Shown here: piece by piece, positions 1-5,821 of the stretch | Position numbering within the stretch: position 1 is the first letter of the stretch | Layout: each line of letters opens with the position of its first letter | Translations under genes and position numbers: made by a program | Assembly (NCBI GenBank): GCA_020053565.1 | Contig: JAGVMY010000104.1 | Location: 1 to 9,599 of the forward strand | Reading direction: 5' to 3' | Source of the DNA: Thermodesulfovibrionales bacterium | Lineage (GTDB): Bacteria; Nitrospirota; Thermodesulfovibrionia; Thermodesulfovibrionales; SM23-35 | Length of the DNA: 9,599 bases | Notes under the pieces: generated by a model | What the model saw: the letters and a program-made list of their open reading frames with translations, nothing else | Told to the model about the DNA's origin: nothing | Databases searched by the model: none

Positions 1-23
1 GGGGCGACCTGAAAGGTCGCCCC
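1..23 (-). terminator. Probable transcription terminator hairpin after aprA
   Basis: Bases 1-10 and 14-23 are perfect reverse complements, giving a 10-bp GC-rich stem with a 3-base loop. The hairpin starts 29 bases past the aprA stop codon on the minus strand. Any T-run that would complete an intrinsic terminator lies outside the window, so the call rests on the stem and its position. If it terminates, downstream genes such as qmoABC would be transcribed separately or by read-through. Confidence 0.6.
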
Positions 24-52
24 AAAACTAAATATCTCTCAGGACTATTAGC

Positions 53-1975
53 TTAAACGATAGGAATCATTGGCCTTTCGAATACCGTCCATTCCTTCTT
101 ATCCACATCATATTTCACATTTAGAAAGTGCTTCTGACTCTCGTCCAGTTTCAAGTAATCGTGTTTAAAGTAATAGCCAGGCCATCTTGACTCTTTCCTC
201 GCCAGCCTTGTCCTTACACATGCCTCGGCAACCCAATATCTGTGTATTGCCTCCCATGCCCTCAGTAGCTCATGAAGGTTCTTGGCACCAATCTTCTCTG
301 CATCCTCTCCGCAGAATGCTAACTTCCAGAGGCCAACCTCCAGCATCTTGTCAGATGTACCATACAGTGTCTCCCATCCACCTGCGTATTCTCCCATTAT
401 CTTCTGTACCCTGAATAGGAAACTATGCGGGGAGATATAGAAAGGATTCACATCAGGCATCGCTGTGTAGTCTTTCTTCTCATCATAGAGGGTAAATGGT
501 TTGAATACTATTTCCTTGAGTTTATTTATTGTGGCATCAGATACAGTTGGTGTGTAGCCCTTCTGGTCATTGACAAACCTCACCGCTGACTTTGCTACAA
601 TCCTTCCCTGTACATGGGCGCCACTTGAGAACTTATGGGCACATGCCCCTACCCCGCAACCTGCTGTAAATAGACCCAAAAGAGTTGTCATACAGTTGTA
701 TTGGGCAGGGAATGCATCCTTGTATTCTGCTGGCATAAGATCTTCAGCACCACAAACCCATGCACCACAAGAGGCGGCATGTGAACCTATGAAGCAAGGA
801 TCTGACAACTGAAGCTCCATCGGTTTTTCCATAGGGTCGACATTATGGGCAGCCCAGTTTGTAGCACCTGCGATTGTCATGTCGAGGAAGTCCTCCCACG
901 CCTCGGCCTCATACTCCTTTATCTTCTTCTTCAGCTCCTTTGGATCTGTTATCTCCTTCTGATACCTTTCTACCACTCTCTGTGTGTGTATGTAAAACGG
1001 TGATTTGCCTTCCTGCGCGCAGAGTATCATCTCATAGTTTCTGACAGGAGTTGGACAGGGCTTTGCCTTTGCATATGGTGCCCACTTGTCTGTCTCGGAT
1101 CCATACGCACCAACGTATGGCCCGTCATAGGCATTTGTTGCCGGTGTCTTAAAGAGCAGGAAGAATGTGCCAACAGGACCATAGGAATCCTTAAACCTCG
1201 GGGGTACAAAGGTCACATCCATCTGAGTAAGCTCACCCCCGGCCTGGAGAGTGAGGGCATAAGTCGTTCCTCCTAAAAATGGCGGCATCCAGGATCTCCC
1301 AAAGCCTTCACCCTGAGACCTTGGCCTGAATACATGGACTGCGCCACCCAATATTAAGACAACTACCTTTGCCTTAAAGGCATAGAATTTGTCTTCCCTG
1401 ACGCTAAATCCGACTGCACCACATACCCTGTTAGGCTCTTTCTCATCTTTCAGAAGATGAGTGATGTAGACCCTCTCAAGGATCTGGCCTTTATCACCAA
1501 GGTCACCTATAGCGTTCTTTGCTGCCTCTGCTACAAGGATCTTGTAACTCTCGCCGGATATCATCACCTGCCATTCACCTGATTTTTTAAAATTCCCTGC
1601 CTCATCTTTCCATATAGGAAGTCCCCATTTCTCAAAGAGTCTCACTGTCGAATCCACATGTCTTCCAACATCAAAGACGAGGTCCTGCCTTGCTAAACCC
1701 ATCTGGTCATTCGTCACATACTCAGCATACCTGTCCGGCATACGGGGATTCTGGGATACCTTTCCATCCATTCCCATATATGTATTAATGGCAGAAAGGC
1801 CCATCGCTACAGGACCACTTCTGTCAATAGCAGCCTTATCCACAAGTGTTACTTTTAAACCCAGTGGCTTTGCCCAGTATGCAGCCTCTACTGCAGCACC
1901 ACAGCCGGCCATTCCTCCACCGAGTATCAATATATCGGTATCAACAACTTCTGTTGCAATTTCTCTCACGGTCAT
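53..1975 (-). CDS. aprA: Adenylylsulfate (APS) reductase alpha subunit AprA
   Basis: This is the FAD-containing catalytic subunit of dissimilatory APS reductase, a cytoplasmic enzyme that with AprB reduces APS to sulfite and AMP (or runs in reverse in sulfur oxidisers). At 640 residues it has full family length. An N-terminal dinucleotide-binding motif (GGGMAGCGAA, about residues 19-28) follows a hydrophobic strand. The conserved substrate-channel segments are present: RPRSQGEGFGRSW (217-229), PPRFKDSYGPVG (258-269) and GSHAASCGAW (397-406). Trp229, Arg260 and His399 align with the residues I recall as active-site Trp234, Arg265 and His398 in the Archaeoglobus fulgidus enzyme, so the site looks intact. 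It is the last gene of the sat-orf-aprB-aprA run, 10 bases after aprB. The ribosome binding site ends only 1 base before this ATG, so GTG at codon 3 (1967-1969) may be the true start. Identity is very secure; reductive versus oxidative direction cannot be read from this gene alone. Confidence 0.97.
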   Translation of the reverse strand: MTVREIATEVVDTDILILGGGMAGCGAAVEAAYWAKPLGLKVTLVDKAAIDRSGPVAMGLSAINTYMGMDGKVSQNPRMPDRYAEYVTNDQMGLARQDLVFDVGRHVDSTVRLFEKWGLPIWKDEAGNFKKSGEWQVMISGESYKILVAEAAKNAIGDLGDKGQILERVYITHLLKDEKEPNRVCGAVGFSVREDKFYAFKAKVVVLILGGAVHVFRPRSQGEGFGRSWMPPFLGGTTYALTLQAGGELTQMDVTFVPPRFKDSYGPVGTFFLLFKTPATNAYDGPYVGAYGSETDKWAPYAKAKPCPTPVRNYEMILCAQEGKSPFYIHTQRVVERYQKEITDPKELKKKIKEYEAEAWEDFLDMTIAGATNWAAHNVDPMEKPMELQLSDPCFIGSHAASCGAWVCGAEDLMPAEYKDAFPAQYNCMTTLLGLFTAGCGVGACAHKFSSGAHVQGRIVAKSAVRFVNDQKGYTPTVSDATINKLKEIVFKPFTLYDEKKDYTAMPDVNPFYISPHSFLFRVQKIMGEYAGGWETLYGTSDKMLEVGLWKLAFCGEDAEKIGAKNLHELLRAWEAIHRYWVAEACVRTRLARKESRWPGYYFKHDYLKLDESQKHFLNVKYDVDKKEWTVFERPMIPIV

Positions 1976-1976
1976 C

Positions 1977-1981
1977 CCTCC
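1977..1981 (-). promoter_or_regulatory. Ribosome binding site of aprA, favouring a GTG start
   Basis: On the minus strand the sequence GAAAGGAGGG runs directly into ATG at 1975, leaving a single base between GGAGG and that ATG, which is too close for normal initiation. The third codon is GTG at 1967-1969, exactly 7 bases after GGAGG, a normal distance. The start is therefore more likely GTG 1969 (638 residues) than ATG 1975. Confidence 0.6.
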
Positions 1982-1985
1982 TTTC

Positions 1986-2432
1986 TTATTTCTTCTTTGT
2001 CGGGAGTTCTTTTACTCCCATTATATCTGGCTCTCCAAGGAGCAACTGAGTGGCTAAATCTACTACCTTTGCCTCGGGAAATCCCTCAAGTGCCTTTATC
2101 GAACCCTCTGGTGTAGTCCTCGTTGCATACTTAAACCTCTTAATCCTTCCATCCCTGAATGTGATTGTCCACATGATGTCTTCAGTTCCTCTTAAAGGAG
2201 TTGATGCGGCACCCATGGGCATAAAGTCCTGATAACCCCTTACATCCATAGCCTGCTGAGGGCATATCTTTACACAACAGTAGCACTCCCAGCAATAATT
2301 AGGCTCCTGATTGTATGCCTTCATCCTCTCCTTGTCCAGAACCATCAGGTCATTAGGGCATATGTACAGGCATGCAGTTTTATCCTGCCCCTTGCAACCG
2401 TCGCACTTCTCATTAATTACAAAACTTGGCAT
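1986..2432 (-). CDS. aprB: Adenylylsulfate (APS) reductase beta subunit AprB
   Basis: This is the iron-sulfur subunit of APS reductase. It carries electrons through two [4Fe-4S] clusters to the FAD of AprA. Its 148 residues match the family size. Eight ferredoxin-type cysteines are seen: Cys10, Cys13, Cys21 and Cys25 followed by Pro, then Cys47, Cys50, Cys53 and Cys57 followed by Pro, plus an additional Cys52. Trp48, in the motif YCWECYCC, matches the tryptophan between the clusters that I recall as Trp48 in the A. fulgidus structure. The C-terminal tail (about 90-148) is the region that wraps around AprA in known structures. A strong Shine-Dalgarno AAAAGGAGGT (2439-2448) lies 6 bases before the ATG. 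A 119-base gap with a hairpin separates it from the upstream 111-residue gene, while aprA follows after 10 bases, so aprBA is a tight translational pair. Confidence 0.97.
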   Translation of the reverse strand: MPSFVINEKCDGCKGQDKTACLYICPNDLMVLDKERMKAYNQEPNYCWECYCCVKICPQQAMDVRGYQDFMPMGAASTPLRGTEDIMWTITFRDGRIKRFKYATRTTPEGSIKALEGFPEAKVVDLATQLLLGEPDIMGVKELPTKKK

Positions 2433-2462
2433 TCTAACACCTCCTTTTTAGTCTTAAAAATC

Positions 2463-2513
2463 TCACTTCATCAATCGAAATACTTGAAAGTCTTCTACCT
2501 CACCCCCTTTCAT
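2463..2513 (-). other. Possible 16-codon leader ORF upstream of aprB
   Basis: In the gap before aprB, ATG at 2513 opens a frame reading MKGGEVEDFQVFRLMK and ending in TGA at 2463. No ribosome binding site precedes its ATG, although its second to fifth codons contain an SD-like GGGGGTGAGG stretch. It could be a leader peptide, a remnant, or chance. I have no family evidence for it. Confidence 0.15.
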
Positions 2514-2525
2514 TAATAATAGTAC

Positions 2526-2552
2526 AAGGGCTCAGACTTTGTATGAGCCCTT
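2526..2552 (-). other. Hairpin between the 111-residue gene and aprB
   Basis: AAGGGCTCA (2526-2534) and TGAGCCCTT (2544-2552) form a perfect 9-bp stem with a 9-base loop. On the minus strand the stem starts on the last base of the TAA stop codon of the 111-residue gene. It is followed by TTGTACTATTATT, which is not a clean T-run. It may partly terminate transcription, protect or process the sat mRNA end, or set different levels of sat and aprBA from one transcript. Confidence 0.5.
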
Positions 2553-2887
2553 TAAGCTATCTGTTGGCTCCAGAAAGCATCACCAGCCTGCTCGAACTTC
2601 GATAAAAACTCTTCCATGACATCAATCTTCTTTCTGGCAACAACAAGATCGAATATTTTGTCCTTTACATGTTTGGGAAGTTGCTCGATGCTCTTTGTCG
2701 TCGCAGCATCATACTTCGCCATTGAGAATAACTTCAATACCTTGTCTCTCTGTACATCTGTAGTTGGTACTGCCAGAACCTTCATGCCTGCCAGCACTTC
2801 CCTAGGCATATCTCCTAAACCTGCGCTTTTGAGTTTCTCAAACCGATCTTCGTTAATCCATACATTAATTGGATAAGTCTCAGCCAT
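2552..2887 (-). CDS. Uncharacterised 111-residue protein between sat and aprBA
   Basis: The function is unknown. The product is a small soluble protein without a signal peptide, membrane segment or cysteine, so it is unlikely to bind an iron-sulfur cluster. The N-terminal half includes NVWINEDRFEKL (8-19) and MKVLAVPTTDVQRD (35-48). The C-terminal half (about 60-102) is charged and probably helical, ending near AGDAFWSQQ. An AGGAGGTGA ribosome binding site overlaps the sat stop codon, with only 11 bases between the genes, so it is translated with sat. From memory, A. fulgidus also has a small ORF (orf2) between sat and aprBA, and this may be its counterpart. It may also belong to a sulfate-reducer DUF family (possibly DUF6955, unverified). 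A role assisting Sat or AprBA is inferred from position only. That it is a real gene is secure from the ribosome binding site and packing. Confidence 0.88.
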   Translation of the reverse strand: MAETYPINVWINEDRFEKLKSAGLGDMPREVLAGMKVLAVPTTDVQRDKVLKLFSMAKYDAATTKSIEQLPKHVKDKIFDLVVARKKIDVMEEFLSKFEQAGDAFWSQQIA

Positions 2888-2898
2888 CTCATCACCTC

Positions 2899-4170
2899 CT
2901 ATAATGGGTCTATTCTAAAGGCTGGGGTTCCCTTTTCTAAGTACTCAGGGGTTACAAAAGGTGAACCAAAACCATATTTCTCAGCACAATCCATAACGAT
3001 ATCGAATATCTCTGGTCTGAAGATGAGGCGTGTTGGCTTCACCCCATCCATAAGAATACCTCTGATTAACGTTCCGCTGAACTGTTGCTGCTCCTTCTTA
3101 TGACCACAAAAAGCAATACATGTTACTTCGCCGCAATGTGGACAGAAAAGCCACTCAAGAACAAATATGGGTGTTATTCTTAATTTCTCTTTTGGTATGG
3201 TGTCGAAAATTCTATGGGCCGCATAGGAGTGATAATACGTCCCCACGCCAGCATGGTCTCTTCCAAACATGTGATGGGTAAGTCCCAGGTTTGTCCTGAT
3301 AATTGCGTGATGTATTGCTTCCTTAGGTCCTGCATAACGCATATCCCAGAGCGTAAAGGTGGTCATATGAAGATCGTCCCTGAAGTATCCATATGTTCTT
3401 AATGCATCCTGTGATAAAATAATTGCCTGATCAACATAATCACCTGGCCTCTTCTCGCCGATAATGGCATTTACCAGAATACCGGTAATCGCTTTCCCTC
3501 CTTCGGTTTCCTCCATTGATAATTCTGCATGGGTAGCCATCCAGGCATGTTTCATAAGCCATTCATGTCCTGTATGAGGGACATTCCTTGTCTGGTGGTT
3601 CACAATCCTCTTCCATCCCTTTTCCTTAAATTTTGCCCTGTGCATTAACGGTGTATGCCAGTATGCATCAAAGGGTGGATTGAACTTTGGAGGATTTACA
3701 AGGGTTAACTTGCCACCCAAGAATTTATCCTTGTATTCATTGGTCCTCTTCACACCTGGATGCTTCGCCTCTGTGGTACCATAAACCGATTGAGACCATT
3801 CCTGCTTATCATAAGTAAAGATGTCTTCGACCTCAAAAGTAGCTAAAGGGTTATTATTACGGGTAAGAAGGACTGTATCGCCTACCTTGATACCAAAATC
3901 AGCGATTTCCTTGTCTGACATATCAAATACAATAGGAATAGTCCACACTGTACCATCTGCCAGAGTCATATTCTTCACTGTACTCTCAACATCAGCCTTT
4001 TTCATGAATCCTTCAAGTGGCGAGAAGAATCCATAAGCAATACTTATAACTTCTGTTGCAATTTGTCGCCTTACCGGTACTTCTTTAAGACCTTTAATCT
4101 TCTTTTTCGCTTCTTCTTTGTCATATATAACTCTTTCCTTAAGTTCTTTACCACCATGACCTATTTCCAT
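2899..4170 (-). CDS. sat: Dissimilatory sulfate adenylyltransferase (ATP sulfurylase)
   Basis: It catalyses ATP + sulfate = APS + pyrophosphate in the cytoplasm, the activation step of sulfate respiration. The 423 residues match the homo-oligomeric prokaryotic Sat/PUA-type family. An N-terminal PUA-like domain spans about 1-165, and the catalytic domain follows. The nucleotide-binding motif is QTRNVPHTGHE (193-203), the second motif is GRDHAGVG (303-310), and a conserved FSGTLIR lies at 364-370. The usual first proline of Q-x-R-N-P-x-H is valine here, with proline one residue later; the key Arg195, His199 and His202 remain. A metal-type cluster Cys343, Cys346, Cys351, Cys355 with His357 corresponds to the structural zinc site of family members. 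There is no C-terminal APS kinase domain, as expected for the dissimilatory form. A GGAGGAGG ribosome binding site lies about 8 bases before the ATG. Its stop overlaps the next gene's ribosome binding site. Confidence 0.97.
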   Translation of the reverse strand: MEIGHGGKELKERVIYDKEEAKKKIKGLKEVPVRRQIATEVISIAYGFFSPLEGFMKKADVESTVKNMTLADGTVWTIPIVFDMSDKEIADFGIKVGDTVLLTRNNNPLATFEVEDIFTYDKQEWSQSVYGTTEAKHPGVKRTNEYKDKFLGGKLTLVNPPKFNPPFDAYWHTPLMHRAKFKEKGWKRIVNHQTRNVPHTGHEWLMKHAWMATHAELSMEETEGGKAITGILVNAIIGEKRPGDYVDQAIILSQDALRTYGYFRDDLHMTTFTLWDMRYAGPKEAIHHAIIRTNLGLTHHMFGRDHAGVGTYYHSYAAHRIFDTIPKEKLRITPIFVLEWLFCPHCGEVTCIAFCGHKKEQQQFSGTLIRGILMDGVKPTRLIFRPEIFDIVMDCAEKYGFGSPFVTPEYLEKGTPAFRIDPL

Positions 4171-4173
4171 TTC

Positions 4174-4221
4174 TTATTCCTCCTCCTTTTCTATAGATTT
4201 TTTAAGTTGCCACTTAACCAT
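4174..4221 (-). other. Possible 15-codon leader ORF upstream of sat
   Basis: The 89-base adk-sat gap contains, on the minus strand, an ATG at 4221 reading MVKWQLKKSIEKEEE and stopping with TAA at 4174. Its last codons are the Shine-Dalgarno region of sat, and its stop lies 3 bases before the sat ATG. Ribosomes reading it would terminate on the sat start site. A second strong SD-like sequence (GAAAGGAGG, about 4241-4249) sits 19 bases before this ATG, too far for standard use. No homology is known to me. Confidence 0.2.
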
Positions 4222-4259
4222 GATATCGTTTTATATAAATCCTCCTTTCTCCCCTAAGA

Positions 4260-4907
4260 TTATTTCTTCCCTAATGCAGCACACACCTTGCTAAATATCT
4301 CATTAATGTCGCCCAATCCCATGACTGATTTAACTATCCCTTTCTTTTTGTAGTACTCCATGAGAGGTGCTGTCTGGGCATCATAGACATCAAGCCTTTT
4401 CTTGATTGTTTCTTCTTTGTCGTCATCTCTCTGAAAGAGCTCCCCACCACATTTATCACATACACCCTCTTTCTTTGGTAGAGAAAAATATATATTGTAC
4501 ATCTGCTGGCACTTCCTACACGTCCTTCTTCCTGTCAACCTCTTCATAAGAACGTCTTTTTCCACATCAACACTCAAGGCAGTATCAAGCGGGGCTCCCA
4601 TTTCAGCAAGCACCTTATCTAATACCTCTGCCTGTGCAGTATTTCTTGGAAAGCCGTCAAGTATATAGCCCTTCTTGCAGTCATCTTGGGCAATTCTTTC
4701 CTTCACAAGTCCAATGACAACACTGTCAGGCACAAGCTCACCCTTATCCATGTAAGATTTTGCTTCTTTTCCAAGGGGGGTACCATCTGCAACTGCCTTT
4801 CTGAGAATATCACCTGTGGAAATCTGTGGGATACCGTATGTTTCGATGAGTTTTTTTGCCTGAGTTCCCTTACCTGCTCCGGGAGCGCCGAGAAGAACAA
4901 GTCTCAT
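4260..4907 (-). CDS. adk: Adenylate kinase, zinc-lid long form
   Basis: It catalyses AMP + ATP = 2 ADP in the cytoplasm. At 215 residues it is the long bacterial type. The P-loop GAPGAGKGT is at 7-15, the AMP-binding segment STGDILR at 30-36, and DGFPRN at 84-89. The lid domain (about 125-162) contains Cys130, Cys133, Cys150 and Cys153, the four-cysteine zinc knuckle found in many Gram-positive and deep-branching bacteria. A GGAGGT ribosome binding site sits 5 bases before the ATG. The gene is usually next to secY or map in ribosomal protein operons; here it lies 89 bases ahead of sat on the same strand, with no terminator seen between them and a good promoter upstream. That placement suggests a role in recycling the AMP released by APS reductase, beyond the general housekeeping role. 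The identification is secure; the operon link to sat is inferred. Confidence 0.97.
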   Translation of the reverse strand: MRLVLLGAPGAGKGTQAKKLIETYGIPQISTGDILRKAVADGTPLGKEAKSYMDKGELVPDSVVIGLVKERIAQDDCKKGYILDGFPRNTAQAEVLDKVLAEMGAPLDTALSVDVEKDVLMKRLTGRRTCRKCQQMYNIYFSLPKKEGVCDKCGGELFQRDDDKEETIKKRLDVYDAQTAPLMEYYKKKGIVKSVMGLGDINEIFSKVCAALGKK

Positions 4908-4957
4908 ACTCTACCTCCATCTAAAAATAAATTTATGCAAAAACGAAAATATTAAAG

Positions 4958-4979
4958 CACTAAATACAAAAATTCAGTG
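4958..4979 (-). other. Weak hairpin in the adk leader
   Basis: On the minus strand CACTGAAT and ATTTAGTG pair as an 8-bp stem with one G-U pair around a 6-base loop, followed by a T-rich run (CTTTAATATTTTCGTTTTT). It lies between the predicted transcription start near 5027 and the adk start. It could be a leaky attenuator, but the stem is AT-rich and the T-run is interrupted, so the call is weak. Confidence 0.25.
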
Positions 4980-5033
4980 TCTTAATGGCAAAACTCAGAC
5001 GGAAGTACTACTGTGCTAAATCAGAACAGATAT

Positions 5034-5062
5034 ACTATAATCATTATGGTGTGTTAAGTCAA
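5034..5062 (-). promoter_or_regulatory. Sigma70-type promoter for adk and probably sat-aprBA
   Basis: On the minus strand TTGACT (5057-5062, 5 of 6 consensus) is followed by a 17-base spacer and TATAGT (5034-5039, 5 of 6). Transcription would begin near 5027, giving an adk leader of about 120 bases. It is the best promoter match I find in the window and the only strong one upstream of the minus-strand run from adk to aprA. Confidence 0.7.
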
Positions 5063-5083
5063 ATTCATATTTTTGATAAAACG

Positions 5084-5098
5084 ATAAGTTTTACTTAT
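5084..5098. promoter_or_regulatory. Inverted repeat upstream of the adk promoter
   Basis: ATAAGT-AAA-ACTTAT on the minus strand is a perfect 6-bp inverted repeat with a 3-base centre. Its near edge is 21 bases upstream of the -35 element, where an activator could bind. AT-rich sequence makes short palindromes common, and I cannot match it to a known regulator. Confidence 0.25.
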
Positions 5099-5145
5099 TA
5101 ACCTGATTCTTAAAAATTATGAAGTTTAGTATATAAATTTTAAAA

Positions 5146-5739
5146 TTACTCTTTATTTTCCGTAAGATATCTCTGAAGACCTCTTAGTGCCCTGCCCCGA
5201 TGACTCAGGGTATCTTTCTCATTATCAGACATCTCGGCAAAAGTCCTGTTAAGTCCTTCGGGATAGAATAGAGGATCATAGCCAAAACCGTTAACGCCCT
5301 TTGGTTCTTTCCCTATCCTCCCTTCAACATGCCCCAAAAAGGTTCTTACGTTCCCGTCAGGAGATGCTAAGGCAATACAGCATACAAATCGTGCACCTCT
5401 TTTCTCGTTCGCAATTGAGTGCATCTCATAGAGCAGTCTTTCAATATTCTTCCTGTCATCTGCAGCCTCACCAGCATACCGTGCAGACAAGGTACCTGGA
5501 GCCCCTTTCATTTCGTACACTTCAAGTCCCGAATCATCTGCAAGTGCACATTTTCCTGTATATTTTGCAATTGCTTCTGCTTTCTTCACTGCATTCTCTT
5601 CAAATGTAACTCCGTCTTCTTTCACTTCAGGACATCCGGGAAAATCATCGAGTGCGAGTAGGGAAATCTGCATTCCTTCAACAATCCTTTTTATCTCTTC
5701 AATCTTCTTTTTATTTCTTGTTGCAAGGACTATATCCAT
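5146..5739 (-). CDS. rdgB: XTP/dITP pyrophosphatase, RdgB/HAM1 family
   Basis: This house-cleaning enzyme hydrolyses non-canonical purine nucleoside triphosphates (dITP, XTP, ITP) to monophosphate and pyrophosphate, keeping them out of DNA and RNA. Its 197 residues are the usual length. Family motifs are complete: ATRNKKK (6-12), FEENAVKKA (46-54), ADDSGLEV (67-74) with Asp69 the expected catalytic base, GAPG-x3-SARYAG (79-90), GFGYDPLFYPEG (151-162) and SHRGRALRGL (179-188). No Shine-Dalgarno precedes the ATG; the leader there consists of degenerate 9-bp repeats, so translation probably uses an unstructured AT-rich leader. It is on the same strand as adk but separated by 238 bases and the strong adk promoter, with no clear terminator after its stop, so read-through into adk is possible. 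Confidence 0.95.
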   Translation of the reverse strand: MDIVLATRNKKKIEEIKRIVEGMQISLLALDDFPGCPEVKEDGVTFEENAVKKAEAIAKYTGKCALADDSGLEVYEMKGAPGTLSARYAGEAADDRKNIERLLYEMHSIANEKRGARFVCCIALASPDGNVRTFLGHVEGRIGKEPKGVNGFGYDPLFYPEGLNRTFAEMSDNEKDTLSHRGRALRGLQRYLTENKE

Positions 5740-5743
5740 TTTA

Positions 5744-5788
5744 GTTTGTCGAGTTTATTGGGGTTATTGAGTCCGTTGAGTTTATTGA
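5744..5788. repeat. Degenerate 9-bp minisatellite, about five units
   Basis: On the plus strand five consecutive 9-base units read GTTTGTCGA, GTTTATTGG, GGTTATTGA, GTCCGTTGA and GTTTATTGA, with a further decayed unit GGTTTTATA at 5789-5797. The consensus is GTTTATTGA. The array sits 4 bases upstream of the rdgB ATG and replaces the normal ribosome binding region. On the minus strand the unit is TCAATAAAC, which contains no start codon and forms no stable structure. Confidence 0.75.
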
Positions 5789-5791
5789 GGT

Positions 5792-5821
5792 TTTATAACA
5801 CAAGAAACTGTGTAAACACAA
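5792..5821 (-). promoter_or_regulatory. Possible rdgB promoter embedded in the 18-bp repeats
   Basis: On the minus strand TATAAA (5792-5797, 5 of 6 to the -10 consensus) lies 18 bases from TTGTGT (5816-5821, 3 of 6 to the -35). The spacer is exactly the first copy of the 18-bp tandem repeat. Transcription would start near 5785 and the leader would be made of the 9-bp repeats. The -35 is poor, so activator dependence or a chance match are both possible. Confidence 0.3.

Noticed and set aside
187..812. Plus-strand open frames of 75 and 80 codons opposite aprA
   Set aside because: They are antisense to a full-length AprA with intact motifs, have unnatural composition and no ribosome binding sites.
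2433..2525. Separate promoter for aprB
   Set aside because: The best pair (TTGATG-N18-TAAAAA) has 4 of 6 at both elements and would place the start on the ribosome binding site, so it was not called.
4202..4217. Hairpin TTAAGT-GGCA-ACTTAA between adk and sat as a terminator
   Set aside because: On the minus strand it is AT-rich and followed by A residues rather than T. On the plus strand the T-run precedes it. It is not a terminator in either direction.
4063..4257. Plus-strand 64-codon Phe-rich open frame across the sat leader
   Set aside because: It is antisense to the sat start and its ribosome binding site. The Phe richness is the reverse complement of A-rich leader sequence.
5099..5145. 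Intrinsic terminator after rdgB
   Set aside because: Only AT-rich imperfect palindromes are present, without a GC stem, so none was called.
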